From Frankiaceae bacterium (GTDB lineage Bacteria > Actinomycetota > Actinomycetes > JAFAQI01): a stretch of 20,326 nt of DNA. Shown piece after piece: positions 1 to 5,353 of this stretch. The translations under genes and the position numbers were made by a program. Numbering within the stretch: the first letter of the stretch is position 1; every line of letters starts with the position of its first letter. The stretch is from positions 1 to 20,326 of the forward strand of contig JAVEEH010000179.1 of assembly GCA_030840545.1 (NCBI GenBank). The letters are read 5' to 3'. The notes under the pieces were generated by a model that was not told the DNA's origin, made no database searches, and was given only the letters and a program-made list of their open reading frames with translations.

Positions 1-167
1 AGGCTCTTGGCGCCCTGTTCGCCCAGGACCCACGCGATCGCGTCGACGACGTTGGACTTGCCCGAGCCGTTGGGCCCCACCACGCAGGTGATGCCGGGCT
101 CGAAGCGCAGCGTCGTCGACGAGGCGAAGGACTTGAAGCCCCGAAGCGTGAGGCTCTTCAGATGCAC
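1..167 (-). CDS. smc: Chromosome partition protein SMC, N-terminal fragment (runs off the window)
   Basis: Only the first 55 codons are present. The frame begins with GTG at 167-165 and reads VHLKSLTLRGFKSFASSTTL, followed by the Walker A motif GPNGSGKSN and the sequence VVDAIAWVLGEQGAKSL, the typical actinobacterial SMC head start. SMC is the ATPase of the condensin complex with ScpA and ScpB; it compacts and segregates the chromosome and its ABC-type head binds ATP through this Walker A. Upstream GTG/ATG alternatives in this frame are absent, and a weak purine-rich GAAGAG lies about 9 bases upstream of the GTG. It is separated from the upstream minus-strand gene by a terminator and about 185 bases, so it probably has its own promoter. 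Identity is near certain; the rest of the protein lies outside the window. Confidence 0.96.
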   Translation of the reverse strand, partial: MHLKSLTLRGFKSFASSTTLRFEPGITCVVGPNGSGKSNVVDAIAWVLGEQGAKS

Positions 168-238
168 AGTGGTCTCTTCACATGCACAGGGGTTGCGCTC
201 CGCGACGAGTCAAAGCGGCGGGGGGAAGGCCGGTTGCC

Positions 239-244
239 AACCTA
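239..244 (-). promoter_or_regulatory. Possible -10 box of the smc promoter
   Basis: On the minus strand TAGGTT (TANNNT) lies about 72 bases upstream of the smc GTG, downstream of the terminator at 311-333. No convincing -35 hexamer is seen at 16-18 bases. The placement between a terminator and a gene start is sensible, but the call rests on one hexamer. Confidence 0.25.
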
Positions 245-300
245 GCCGACGTACGCCGCAAAGACCGGCCAACCACGCCGACGGTCCGGGGGTCCACCCG

Positions 301-333
301 GGCAAACGAAAGGGGCGCCCGATGGGCGCCCCT
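301..333 (-). terminator. Intrinsic terminator of the small coiled-coil gene
   Basis: A perfect 10-bp inverted repeat, AGGGGCGCCC (311-320) and GGGCGCCCCT (324-333), encloses a 3-base loop. Read on the minus strand the stem is followed by TTTCGTTT, a short T-rich run, giving a classical Rho-independent terminator. It starts 18 bases after the stop codon of the 352-570 gene and insulates it from smc. Confidence 0.85.
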
Positions 334-351
334 GGGGGTGGTGCGGCCGGC

Positions 352-570
352 TCAGGTGAGGGCCGGCTCCTGCTCGGCGATCGTGTCCGGCACCGACAGT
401 GAGAGCATGTCGCCGTCCACCAGAAGGCCGTTGTTGAGCGCGGCGTTTGCCGCTTCCAGCCGTGCTACCTCATGCTCGAGATCGCGCACGCGTTCGCGCA
501 AACGACGCATCTCGGACATGACACGCACGTCCGGTCCCACACCTACATGACCGAACAGAGCTTTCGCCAT
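352..570 (-). CDS. Small conserved-type actinobacterial leucine-zipper protein, function unknown
   Basis: This encodes 72 residues starting MAKALFGHVG. I chose the ATG at 570 because GGAGG (580-584) lies 9 bases upstream; another in-frame ATG three codons earlier directly abuts that GGAGG. Residues 21-45 form a near-ideal heptad pattern: a positions M21, V28, V35, N42 and d positions L24, L31, L38, L45, surrounded by Arg and Glu. The leucines are spaced exactly seven apart and an Asn sits at an a position, as in parallel dimeric zippers. The tail (46-72) is acidic and has no recognisable domain. There is no signal peptide or membrane segment, so it should be cytosolic. I recall similar short coiled-coil proteins as uncharacterised in actinomycetes but know no function. 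It is expressed alone, with its own terminator and a candidate promoter, between acyP and smc. Confidence 0.8.
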   Translation of the reverse strand: MAKALFGHVGVGPDVRVMSEMRRLRERVRDLEHEVARLEAANAALNNGLLVDGDMLSLSVPDTIAEQEPALT

Positions 571-657
571 CGTTGGCATCCTCCGCAGTGAGGACAGGAC
601 CCGCTTGTCGCGGCGCGCGCCTACTGCCGGGTTAGGGCGGGTGAGCGCGGTGCATCC

Positions 658-686
658 AGTGTCCGACGCGGACGGCCTCGGGTCAA
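658..686 (-). promoter_or_regulatory. Candidate promoter of the small coiled-coil gene
   Basis: On the minus strand TTGACC (686-681) is separated by 17 bases from GACACT (663-658), which matches the -10 consensus at its A and final T. It would give a leader of about 80 bases before the ATG at 570. The -35 is good; the -10 is imperfect. The 571-743 gap otherwise shows only this site and the weak hairpin at 715-731. Confidence 0.4.
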
Positions 687-714
687 GAGCCAGATCACGA
701 TCGGGTCACGGCTT

Positions 715-731
715 TGAGCGGGGCACGCTCA
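715..731 (-). terminator. Weak hairpin after acyP, possible terminator
   Basis: TGAGCG (715-720) pairs with CGCTCA (726-731) across a 5-base loop, 12 bases beyond the acyP stop codon. The stem is only 6 bp and no U-run follows, so it is a weak candidate for the end of the long minus-strand operon. Confidence 0.3.
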
Positions 732-743
732 GGGTAAATTCGG

Positions 744-1010
744 TCAACGCTCCACAAACCCGGACATGCCTCCGCGCGGGTCGGTCCATCGCGCCGTGAC
801 GCCGGCCACCCGACCGGGCGGACCCGGCTCCTGCACGGCCCGCAGGAGCGCCTCGCAGGCCGCCCGGGACCCCTCGGCGACGACCTCGACCCGTCCGTCG
901 TCGAGGTTGCGGGCCCAGCCGGTCAGACCGGCCTCCAGCGCCCGGGCCCGGACCCACCACCGCATGCCCACGCCTTGCACCTGGCCGCGCAACCAGGCGG
1001 TGAGCCGCAC
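744..1010 (-). CDS. acyP: Acylphosphatase
   Basis: The product is 88 residues, the normal length for an acylphosphatase, which hydrolyses carboxyl-phosphate bonds of acyl phosphates in the cytosol. The family signature is clear: VQGVGMRWW holds the phosphate-binding loop with catalytic Arg17, ARNLDDGRVEV holds catalytic Asn35, and the chain ends GGMSGFVER. I chose the GTG at 1010-1008, preceded by AGGAGG ten bases upstream; a longer open frame extends into mutM but has no homology to the family. mutM ends at 1034, so the two genes are separated by only 23 bases that hold the ribosome-binding site. It is the last gene of the long operon. The usual Phe of the VGFRWW motif is Met here, a mild substitution. 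Confidence 0.93.
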   Translation of the reverse strand: MRLTAWLRGQVQGVGMRWWVRARALEAGLTGWARNLDDGRVEVVAEGSRAACEALLRAVQEPGPPGRVAGVTARWTDPRGGMSGFVER

Positions 1011-1033
1011 CTGGGCCCCGCCCTCCTCCGGCG

Positions 1034-1903
1034 TCACCACCGGGGCTGCCGGGGCGTGCGCTGGCAGCGCGGGCACCGGTAGGACGAGCGGTTCATGAAC
1101 GCCTCGCGCCGGATGGCGGCGCCACAGCGCGAGCACGGCTCACCCTCCCGGCCATAGACCTCGAGGGACCGGTCGAACCAGCCGCTCTCGCCGTTGACCG
1201 CAACGTAGAGCGCGTCGAACGACGTGCCGCCGGCGGCGATGGCGGCCTGCAGCACGTCGATGACCGCGTCGAGCAGTCGTTCCACCTCCTGCCGGCGCAA
1301 CGTGTCGCTGCCGCGGGCATAGTGCATCCGCGCCCGCCACAGCGCCTCGTCGGCATAGATGTTGCCGATGCCGGAGATCAGCGACTGGTCGAGCAGCGCC
1401 CGCTTGATGCCGGTACGACGACGACGAAGCACGGCGTAGAAGCCGCCGCGGTCGAAGTTCGGGTCCATCGGGTCGAGCGCGATGTGCGCGATCGACGCGG
1501 GCACGGTGCCGCCCTGCTCGCCTTGCACGGTCTCATCCACCAGCAGACCGCCGAACGTGCGCTGGTCGAGGAAACGCAGCTCCGGCGGGCCGTCGGTGAA
1601 CGAGAACCGGGCCCGAAGGTGGGGCTGGTCGGCAAGCTCCGGCGACACGGCGAGGAACTGCCCGCTCATGCCGAGGTGCGCGACGAGGCAGGACCCGTCA
1701 TCGAGGGGCAGCCAGAGGTACTTGCCGCGGCGGCAGGCGTCCTCGAAGCGCCGACCGGTCACGCGGGCGACGAAGTCGGCGGGACCGCCGCGGTGTCGGC
1801 GTACGGTCCGCGGGCCGAGGACCTCGACGCGGGTCACGAGGCGCCCGACGGCCCACTTCTGCAGCCCTCGCCGGACTGTCTCGACCTCCGGCAGCTCGGG
1901 CAC
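1034..1903 (-). CDS. mutM: Formamidopyrimidine-DNA glycosylase (MutM/Fpg)
   Basis: The 289-residue product begins MPELPEVETVRRGL, the invariant Fpg start in which Pro2 is the catalytic nucleophile and Glu3 assists. Lys61 in RRGKYLW is the conserved phosphate-contacting lysine. The C-terminal zinc finger has Cys257, Cys260, Cys277 and Cys280 (CSRCG and CPRCQ) with the DNA-contacting Arg between them. The enzyme excises 8-oxoguanine and formamidopyrimidines and cuts the abasic site by beta/delta elimination. The start is GTG at 1903-1901, only 3 bases after the TAG stop of rnc, so it is translationally coupled. The order rnc-mutM is common in actinobacteria and in many Gram-positives near smc. 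All catalytic residues are present and the length is normal. Confidence 0.97.
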   Translation of the reverse strand: MPELPEVETVRRGLQKWAVGRLVTRVEVLGPRTVRRHRGGPADFVARVTGRRFEDACRRGKYLWLPLDDGSCLVAHLGMSGQFLAVSPELADQPHLRARFSFTDGPPELRFLDQRTFGGLLVDETVQGEQGGTVPASIAHIALDPMDPNFDRGGFYAVLRRRRTGIKRALLDQSLISGIGNIYADEALWRARMHYARGSDTLRRQEVERLLDAVIDVLQAAIAAGGTSFDALYVAVNGESGWFDRSLEVYGREGEPCSRCGAAIRREAFMNRSSYRCPRCQRTPRQPRW

Positions 1904-1906
1904 GGG

Positions 1907-2653
1907 CTAGCGATCCGGCTCGAGCTCGGTGTCCGCGTCGTCGGCGGGGGCCTCCCGCTGGGACAGGGCGGTCCACGCCCGCTCGGCGGCTTGCTGCTCC
2001 GCCTCCTTCTTGCTGCGGCCGTCGCCCTCACCGACCCGTTCTCCCCCGACGAGAGCTGTCGCGTGGAACGCCTTGGCATGGTCCGGGCCGCTCTCGGTGA
2101 CGGCATACTCCGGCACGCCCAGCGACCGCCCGGCCGACAGCTCCTGCAGGGACGTCTTCCAGTCGAGCCCGGCGCCGAGGCGGGCCGCGCCGTCGAGCAG
2201 GTCGGCGAACAGCCTGAGGACGAGCTCGCGGGTCGGCTCGGTGCCCTTGTCGAGATAGACGGCGCCGATCAGTGCCTCGACTCCGTCAGCCAGGATCGAG
2301 GACTTGTCCCGGCCGCCGCTGGCCTCCTCACCCCGGCCGAGCCGCAGGAAACGCCCGACACCGAGGCAGCGTGCGACCTCGGCCAGCGCACGCGAGTTGA
2401 CCACGGCGGCGCGCAGCTTGGCGAGCTGGCCTTCGGGGAGGTCGGGGTGCCGGCGGAACAGCTCCTCGGTGACCACAAGGCCGAGCACGGAGTCACCGAG
2501 GAACTCCAACCGCTCGTTGGTCGGCAGTCCGCCGTTCTCGTAGGCATAGGAGCGGTGAGTCACCGCCCGCTCGACGAGAGACCGGTCGATCTCGAGCCCC
2601 AGCGCGTCGACGAGTGTGGCGAGGTCTTCCCCCATGCCGTCGGCGCCCGGCAT
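1907..2653 (-). CDS. rnc: Ribonuclease III
   Basis: The 248-residue product has the RNase III signature NERLEFLGDSVLGLVV at about residues 46-61, with metal ligands Glu50 and Asp54, and the second acidic cluster ADGVEALIGAVYLD with Asp123 and Glu126. A double-stranded-RNA-binding domain follows at about 163-230 (DWKTSLQEL to KKEAEQQAAERAW). The enzyme cuts dsRNA, including the stems around 16S and 23S rRNA precursors. The ATG at 2653-2651 overlaps the TGA of the upstream acyl carrier protein gene by one base (TGATG), a typical reinitiation junction; an in-frame ATG six codons later is an alternative. An acidic 18-residue tail follows the dsRBD. The acyl-carrier-rnc order recalls the fabD-acpP-rnc-smc arrangement of other bacteria. 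Confidence 0.97.
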   Translation of the reverse strand: MPGADGMGEDLATLVDALGLEIDRSLVERAVTHRSYAYENGGLPTNERLEFLGDSVLGLVVTEELFRRHPDLPEGQLAKLRAAVVNSRALAEVARCLGVGRFLRLGRGEEASGGRDKSSILADGVEALIGAVYLDKGTEPTRELVLRLFADLLDGAARLGAGLDWKTSLQELSAGRSLGVPEYAVTESGPDHAKAFHATALVGGERVGEGDGRSKKEAEQQAAERAWTALSQREAPADDADTELEPDR

Positions 2654-2928
2654 CAGAGCCGGGCCAGCGCGTAGTCGACGGCCTCGCCGACGGTGACCAG
2701 GGCTTCGAGGTCGGCGTCCGGGATGCGGAACGGGGCAGGTGCGAACGGCGCAAGCCGCTCCTCGACGATCTCGGCGAGCTCCACCAGCGCCAGCGAGTCG
2801 GCCTTCAGGTCACCGAACGCGGTGGCCCTGTCGATGCCGGCCGGATCCACCTCGAGCACCGTCGCGACGGCAGCACGGACGACGCCGAGGACGTCCTCGG
2901 CGGACGGGCGGTCCGTGCGGCTGAGCAC
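2653..2928 (-). CDS. Acyl carrier protein
   Basis: The product is 91 residues. It has the phosphopantetheine attachment motif LKADSLALVE with Ser45, preceded by FGD and followed by the helix VELAEIVEERL and the C-terminal VTVGEAVDYALARL, which matches the AcpP ending (TVQAAIDYI type). It should carry acyl chains as thioesters in the cytosol. The GTG at 2928-2926 lies 4 bases after the rpmF stop; no strong Shine-Dalgarno is seen, so coupling is likely. Two features are unusual: Lys replaces the Gly of the usual DLGADSL motif, and about six extra residues rich in Ala and Pro (APFAPAPF) lie between helix II and the IPD turn. It could be the main fatty-acid ACP or a specialised one; no fab genes are in the window, so I leave the symbol blank. 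Confidence 0.88.
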   Translation of the reverse strand: MLSRTDRPSAEDVLGVVRAAVATVLEVDPAGIDRATAFGDLKADSLALVELAEIVEERLAPFAPAPFRIPDADLEALVTVGEAVDYALARL

Positions 2929-2932
2929 GGAC

Positions 2933-3106
2933 TCAGACGTTGACGACCTGGCGGTCGTTGTAGGTGCCGCAGACCGTGCAGGCCACGTGCGGCAGCTTGG
3001 GCTGGCGGCATCGCTGGCAGGAGACGAGAGAAGGTGCGGTCGCCTTCCACTGGGATCGGCGCGAGCGCGTGTTGCTACGCGACATCCGACGCTTCGGAAC
3101 GGCCAC
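2933..3106 (-). CDS. rpmF: 50S ribosomal protein L32
   Basis: The 57-residue product starts VAVPKRRMSRSNTRSRRSQW, the universal L32 start, and carries the paired CxxC motifs SCQRC and CTVCG that bind zinc (the C+ form). It ends NDRQVVNV. The GTG at 3106-3104 follows the yceD stop by 3 bases, and GGGAG lies 6 bases upstream inside yceD. Pairing of yceD (DUF177) with rpmF is conserved across bacteria. The start was chosen from the family N-terminus. Confidence 0.97.
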   Translation of the reverse strand: MAVPKRRMSRSNTRSRRSQWKATAPSLVSCQRCRQPKLPHVACTVCGTYNDRQVVNV

Positions 3107-3109
3107 GGG

Positions 3110-3700
3110 TCAGCTCCCAATCTCTGGCGGTGCGAGTGGCTCGGATGCCGAGCCATTGGTCGGGCGAAGGGCTGCAAGAGCGGCCCAGCGTGGGTCGCTC
3201 TCGTCGTGCGCGTGCTCAGGTCCGATCTCGGCGAGCGGTTCACCGCAGAGGCTGCACAGGCCCGGGCACGCGTCGTCACACACCGGGCTGAACGGCAGTC
3301 CCAGCACCACAGCATCGCGCACGAGCGGCTCGAGGTCGATGAAGTCGCCGTCGAGTGCGAACGCATCCTCGTCGGCGTCACTGAGGTCGTAGGCGAAGAG
3401 CTCCTGGACCTCGACCTCCAGCACGTCGCGGAGGGGCTCAAGGCATCGCCCGCACTCGGCGTCGACCGAGACCCGGACCGTGCCGGAGACCAGGACGCCG
3501 TCGACGACGGACTCCAGTCGCAGCTCGAGCGCGACGTCGGAGCCCGCGGGCACCCGGACGAGATCCAGCGCCCAGCCATCCGGCGCGGGGACGGTCCGCT
3601 GGACACGCCGCATCGACCCGGGGCGCCGGCCCAGCTCGCGCGTGTCGAGCACGAGAGGGGCGCGCGGGTCGAGCCTGGTGGCGCTGCGCGAGGAGGACAT
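3110..3700 (-). CDS. yceD: YceD/DUF177 family protein linked to 23S rRNA and L32
   Basis: The 196-residue product has the DUF177 layout: an N-terminal LDTRELGRRPGSM segment, a beta-rich middle with AECGRCLEPL, and a C-terminal cysteine cluster CDDACPGLCSLCG. Cys83, Cys86, Cys141, Cys145, Cys149 and Cys152 are all present and look like a metal site. DUF177 proteins are genetically associated with rpmF and are implicated in 23S rRNA accumulation; the biochemical activity is not settled. I start at the ATG at 3700-3698 because the family begins just here; a TTG at 3763 would add 21 residues without homology. No strong Shine-Dalgarno precedes the ATG. The gene heads the yceD-rpmF-acp-rnc-mutM-acyP run and lies 79 bases after sepIVA, a gap holding a possible promoter. 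Confidence 0.92.
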   Translation of the reverse strand: MSSSRSATRLDPRAPLVLDTRELGRRPGSMRRVQRTVPAPDGWALDLVRVPAGSDVALELRLESVVDGVLVSGTVRVSVDAECGRCLEPLRDVLEVEVQELFAYDLSDADEDAFALDGDFIDLEPLVRDAVVLGLPFSPVCDDACPGLCSLCGEPLAEIGPEHAHDESDPRWAALAALRPTNGSASEPLAPPEIGS

Positions 3701-3765
3701 GGTTGCGGTCTCGGTCGAGTTCCTGTCAGTGCGGTGGGGCGGCACCGGAGGCGGGCCGACCAACC

Positions 3766-3771
3766 ATTCTA
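3766..3771 (-). promoter_or_regulatory. Possible internal promoter -10 box before yceD-rpmF
   Basis: TAGAAT on the minus strand is a good TANNNT hexamer in the 79-base gap between sepIVA and yceD and would give a leader of about 58 bases. No clear -35 sequence lies 16-18 bases further upstream. It could give separate expression of the ribosomal part of the cluster. Confidence 0.35.
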
Positions 3772-3779
3772 GACCGGAC

Positions 3780-4280
3780 TTACTCGGGCAGTGGTGCCTC
3801 GTCGGCGAGCTCGGGGCCGGCGAGACTGTCGAGCTCGTGACGGCCGCTGATCTTCGCGCGCCCCTTCTCGACCGCCTTCAAGGTCTTGGTGAGCACGATC
3901 TCGAAGTTGGCGAGCTTGCTGTCGACGTAGTCGTCGATCTCGATCCGCATGCGCTCGGCGTCCGCCTGCGCGGCTCCCAGCGTCCGCTCGGCCTCCCGGG
4001 TGGCCTCGCGGGCCACCTCGGTGCGACCGACGAGCCGGGCCCGCTCGGCCCGGGCATCCTCGATGATGCGCTCGGCCTCGGCATGCCCCTCGGCCACCAC
4101 GGCGCCCTTGTCGTCGATGACTCGCTGCGCGTCCGCGAGCTCGCTCGGCAGCAGGGCGCGCAGCTCGTCGAGCTGGGCGAGCACCTCGGCCCGGTTGACC
4201 ACGCAGGACGCCGACATCGGCATCGCGCGAGCATTCGTGATGACCGCCGTCAGCTCGTCGAGCTTGGCGTGGACGTCCAC
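3780..4280 (-). CDS. sepIVA: SepIVA-like DivIVA-family septation protein (compact form)
   Basis: The 166-residue product matches, from memory, the ends of mycobacterial SepIVA (Rv2927c): the N-terminal LDELTAVITNARAMPMSASCVVNRAEVL segment (about residues 8-34) and the C-terminal IDDYVDSKLANFEIVLTKTL segment (about 115-134). Between them lies an Ala/Glu/Arg-rich coiled coil (about 50-115). SepIVA acts in the cytoplasm near the membrane in septation and polar growth of mycobacteria. The GTG at 4280 has AAAGG 6 bases upstream. It lies 42 bases after coaD and before yceD, the same relation Rv2927c has to its DUF177 neighbour. The mycobacterial protein is about 245 residues, so the central coiled coil here is much shorter. 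The stop is TAA. A generic DivIVA-like assignment is the fallback. Confidence 0.82.
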   Translation of the reverse strand: MDVHAKLDELTAVITNARAMPMSASCVVNRAEVLAQLDELRALLPSELADAQRVIDDKGAVVAEGHAEAERIIEDARAERARLVGRTEVAREATREAERTLGAAQADAERMRIEIDDYVDSKLANFEIVLTKTLKAVEKGRAKISGRHELDSLAGPELADEAPLPE

Positions 4281-4322
4281 TCTGGGCCTTTCCCGTTGGG
4301 TGCTGCACGGCGCCGGCGGGAC

Positions 4323-4805
4323 TCAGCCGCCCAGCTTCTCCCGGAGCCGTTGCAGCACCGGGTCGGGCACCAGGCCGGACACGTCCCCGCCGAAGGTCGC
4401 CACCTCTTTGACGAGGCTCGACGACAAGAAACTGTAGAGCGGACTGGTCGGCATGAACAAAGTCTCGACGTCGGCGAGCCCGTTGTTCATCTGCGCCATC
4501 TTGAGCTCGTAGTCGAAGTCACTGACGGCGCGCAGCCCCTTGGCGATGACCTGAATCCCGTGGTCCCGGCAGAAGTCGACGATGAGCCCGTGGAAGGAGT
4601 CGACCGTCACGTTGGGGTAGGCGGCGGTGCACTCGACGAGCAGGTCGACCCGCTCGTCGACGGTGAACAGGCTGCTCTTGGTCTTGTTGATGAGCACCGC
4701 CACGACGACCTCGTCGTAGAGCCTCGCCGCCCGCCCGATGATGTCGAGATGGCCGTTGGTCACGGGGTCGAACGAGCCGGGGCAGACAGCGCGCCGCGTC
4801 GTCAT
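4323..4805 (-). CDS. coaD: Phosphopantetheine adenylyltransferase
   Basis: The 160-residue product carries the nucleotidyltransferase motif PGSFDPVTNGHLD (about residues 9-21, with the T/HxGH-type catalytic site) and the C-terminal FLSSSLVKEVA motif that binds ATP. CoaD adds AMP from ATP to 4'-phosphopantetheine, giving dephospho-CoA, the penultimate step of CoA synthesis. Length and motifs are normal. Its ATG overlaps the rsmD stop as ATGA, so the two are translationally coupled; rsmD-coaD pairing is widespread in bacteria. A longer frame upstream overlaps rsmD and has no homology. Confidence 0.97.
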   Translation of the reverse strand: MTTRRAVCPGSFDPVTNGHLDIIGRAARLYDEVVVAVLINKTKSSLFTVDERVDLLVECTAAYPNVTVDSFHGLIVDFCRDHGIQVIAKGLRAVSDFDYELKMAQMNNGLADVETLFMPTSPLYSFLSSSLVKEVATFGGDVSGLVPDPVLQRLREKLGG

Positions 4806-5353
4806 GATCGGCGACCGTACCAAAGCGTGCTGTCGCCATAGCGCCTCGACCGGTGCGCCACCAGACCGGCCGGCCACGTGACTGCGCCCGACCGGGTGGC
4901 GCGCTCGACGACGACCGTGCCGGTCGGGGCGAGCCAGCCGTCGCCGCCCAGGACGGCGAGGACACCGTCGACCGGATCGGCGTAGGGGGGGTCGAGAAAG
5001 CAGATGTCGTACGCCGACGGGGGTGGTGTCGTGAGGAAGCGATCGACCGGCTCGGCTCGGACGTCCACGCCCCGCAGACCCAGTGTCTCGACGTTGGCCC
5101 GTAACGTCGCGATGGCACCCGGGTCACGTTCGACGAGCACGACCGAGGATGCGCCACGGCTGGCGGCCTCCAACCCGATCGCGCCCGAACCGGCGTAGAG
5201 GTCGAGGAACCGCAGGCCCGTGAGTGAGCCGTGCAGCGCCTCCAGCGCCGAGAACAACCCCTCGCGGGTCCTTTCGGACGTCGGGCGGGTGTCCCGGCCG
5301 CGGGGCACGGACAGCCGCCGGCCGCCGGCGCTGCCCCCGACGATCCGCGTCAT
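4802..5353 (-). CDS. rsmD: 16S rRNA (guanine966-N2)-methyltransferase
   Basis: The 183-residue product begins MTRIVGGSAGGRRLSVPRG, has RPTSERTREGLFSAL, the SAM-binding motif I FLDLYAGSGAIGLEA (about 49-63), VVLVERDP (71-78) and the catalytic DPPY at 121-124, the full set for RsmD. It methylates N2 of G966 (E. coli numbering) of 16S rRNA in the 30S subunit. It overlaps recG (ATGA) upstream and coaD (ATGA) downstream, so expression is tightly linked. Length is typical. Confidence 0.96.
   Translation of the reverse strand: MTRIVGGSAGGRRLSVPRGRDTRPTSERTREGLFSALEALHGSLTGLRFLDLYAGSGAIGLEAASRGASSVVLVERDPGAIATLRANVETLGLRGVDVRAEPVDRFLTTPPPSAYDICFLDPPYADPVDGVLAVLGGDGWLAPTGTVVVERATRSGAVTWPAGLVAHRSRRYGDSTLWYGRRS

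Noticed and set aside
1322..2674. A long open frame (450 codons) on the plus strand opposite mutM and rnc.
   Set aside because: Its translation is low-complexity Gly/Arg/Glu-rich with no known motif, and it mirrors two certain genes; such frames are expected in GC-rich coding DNA.
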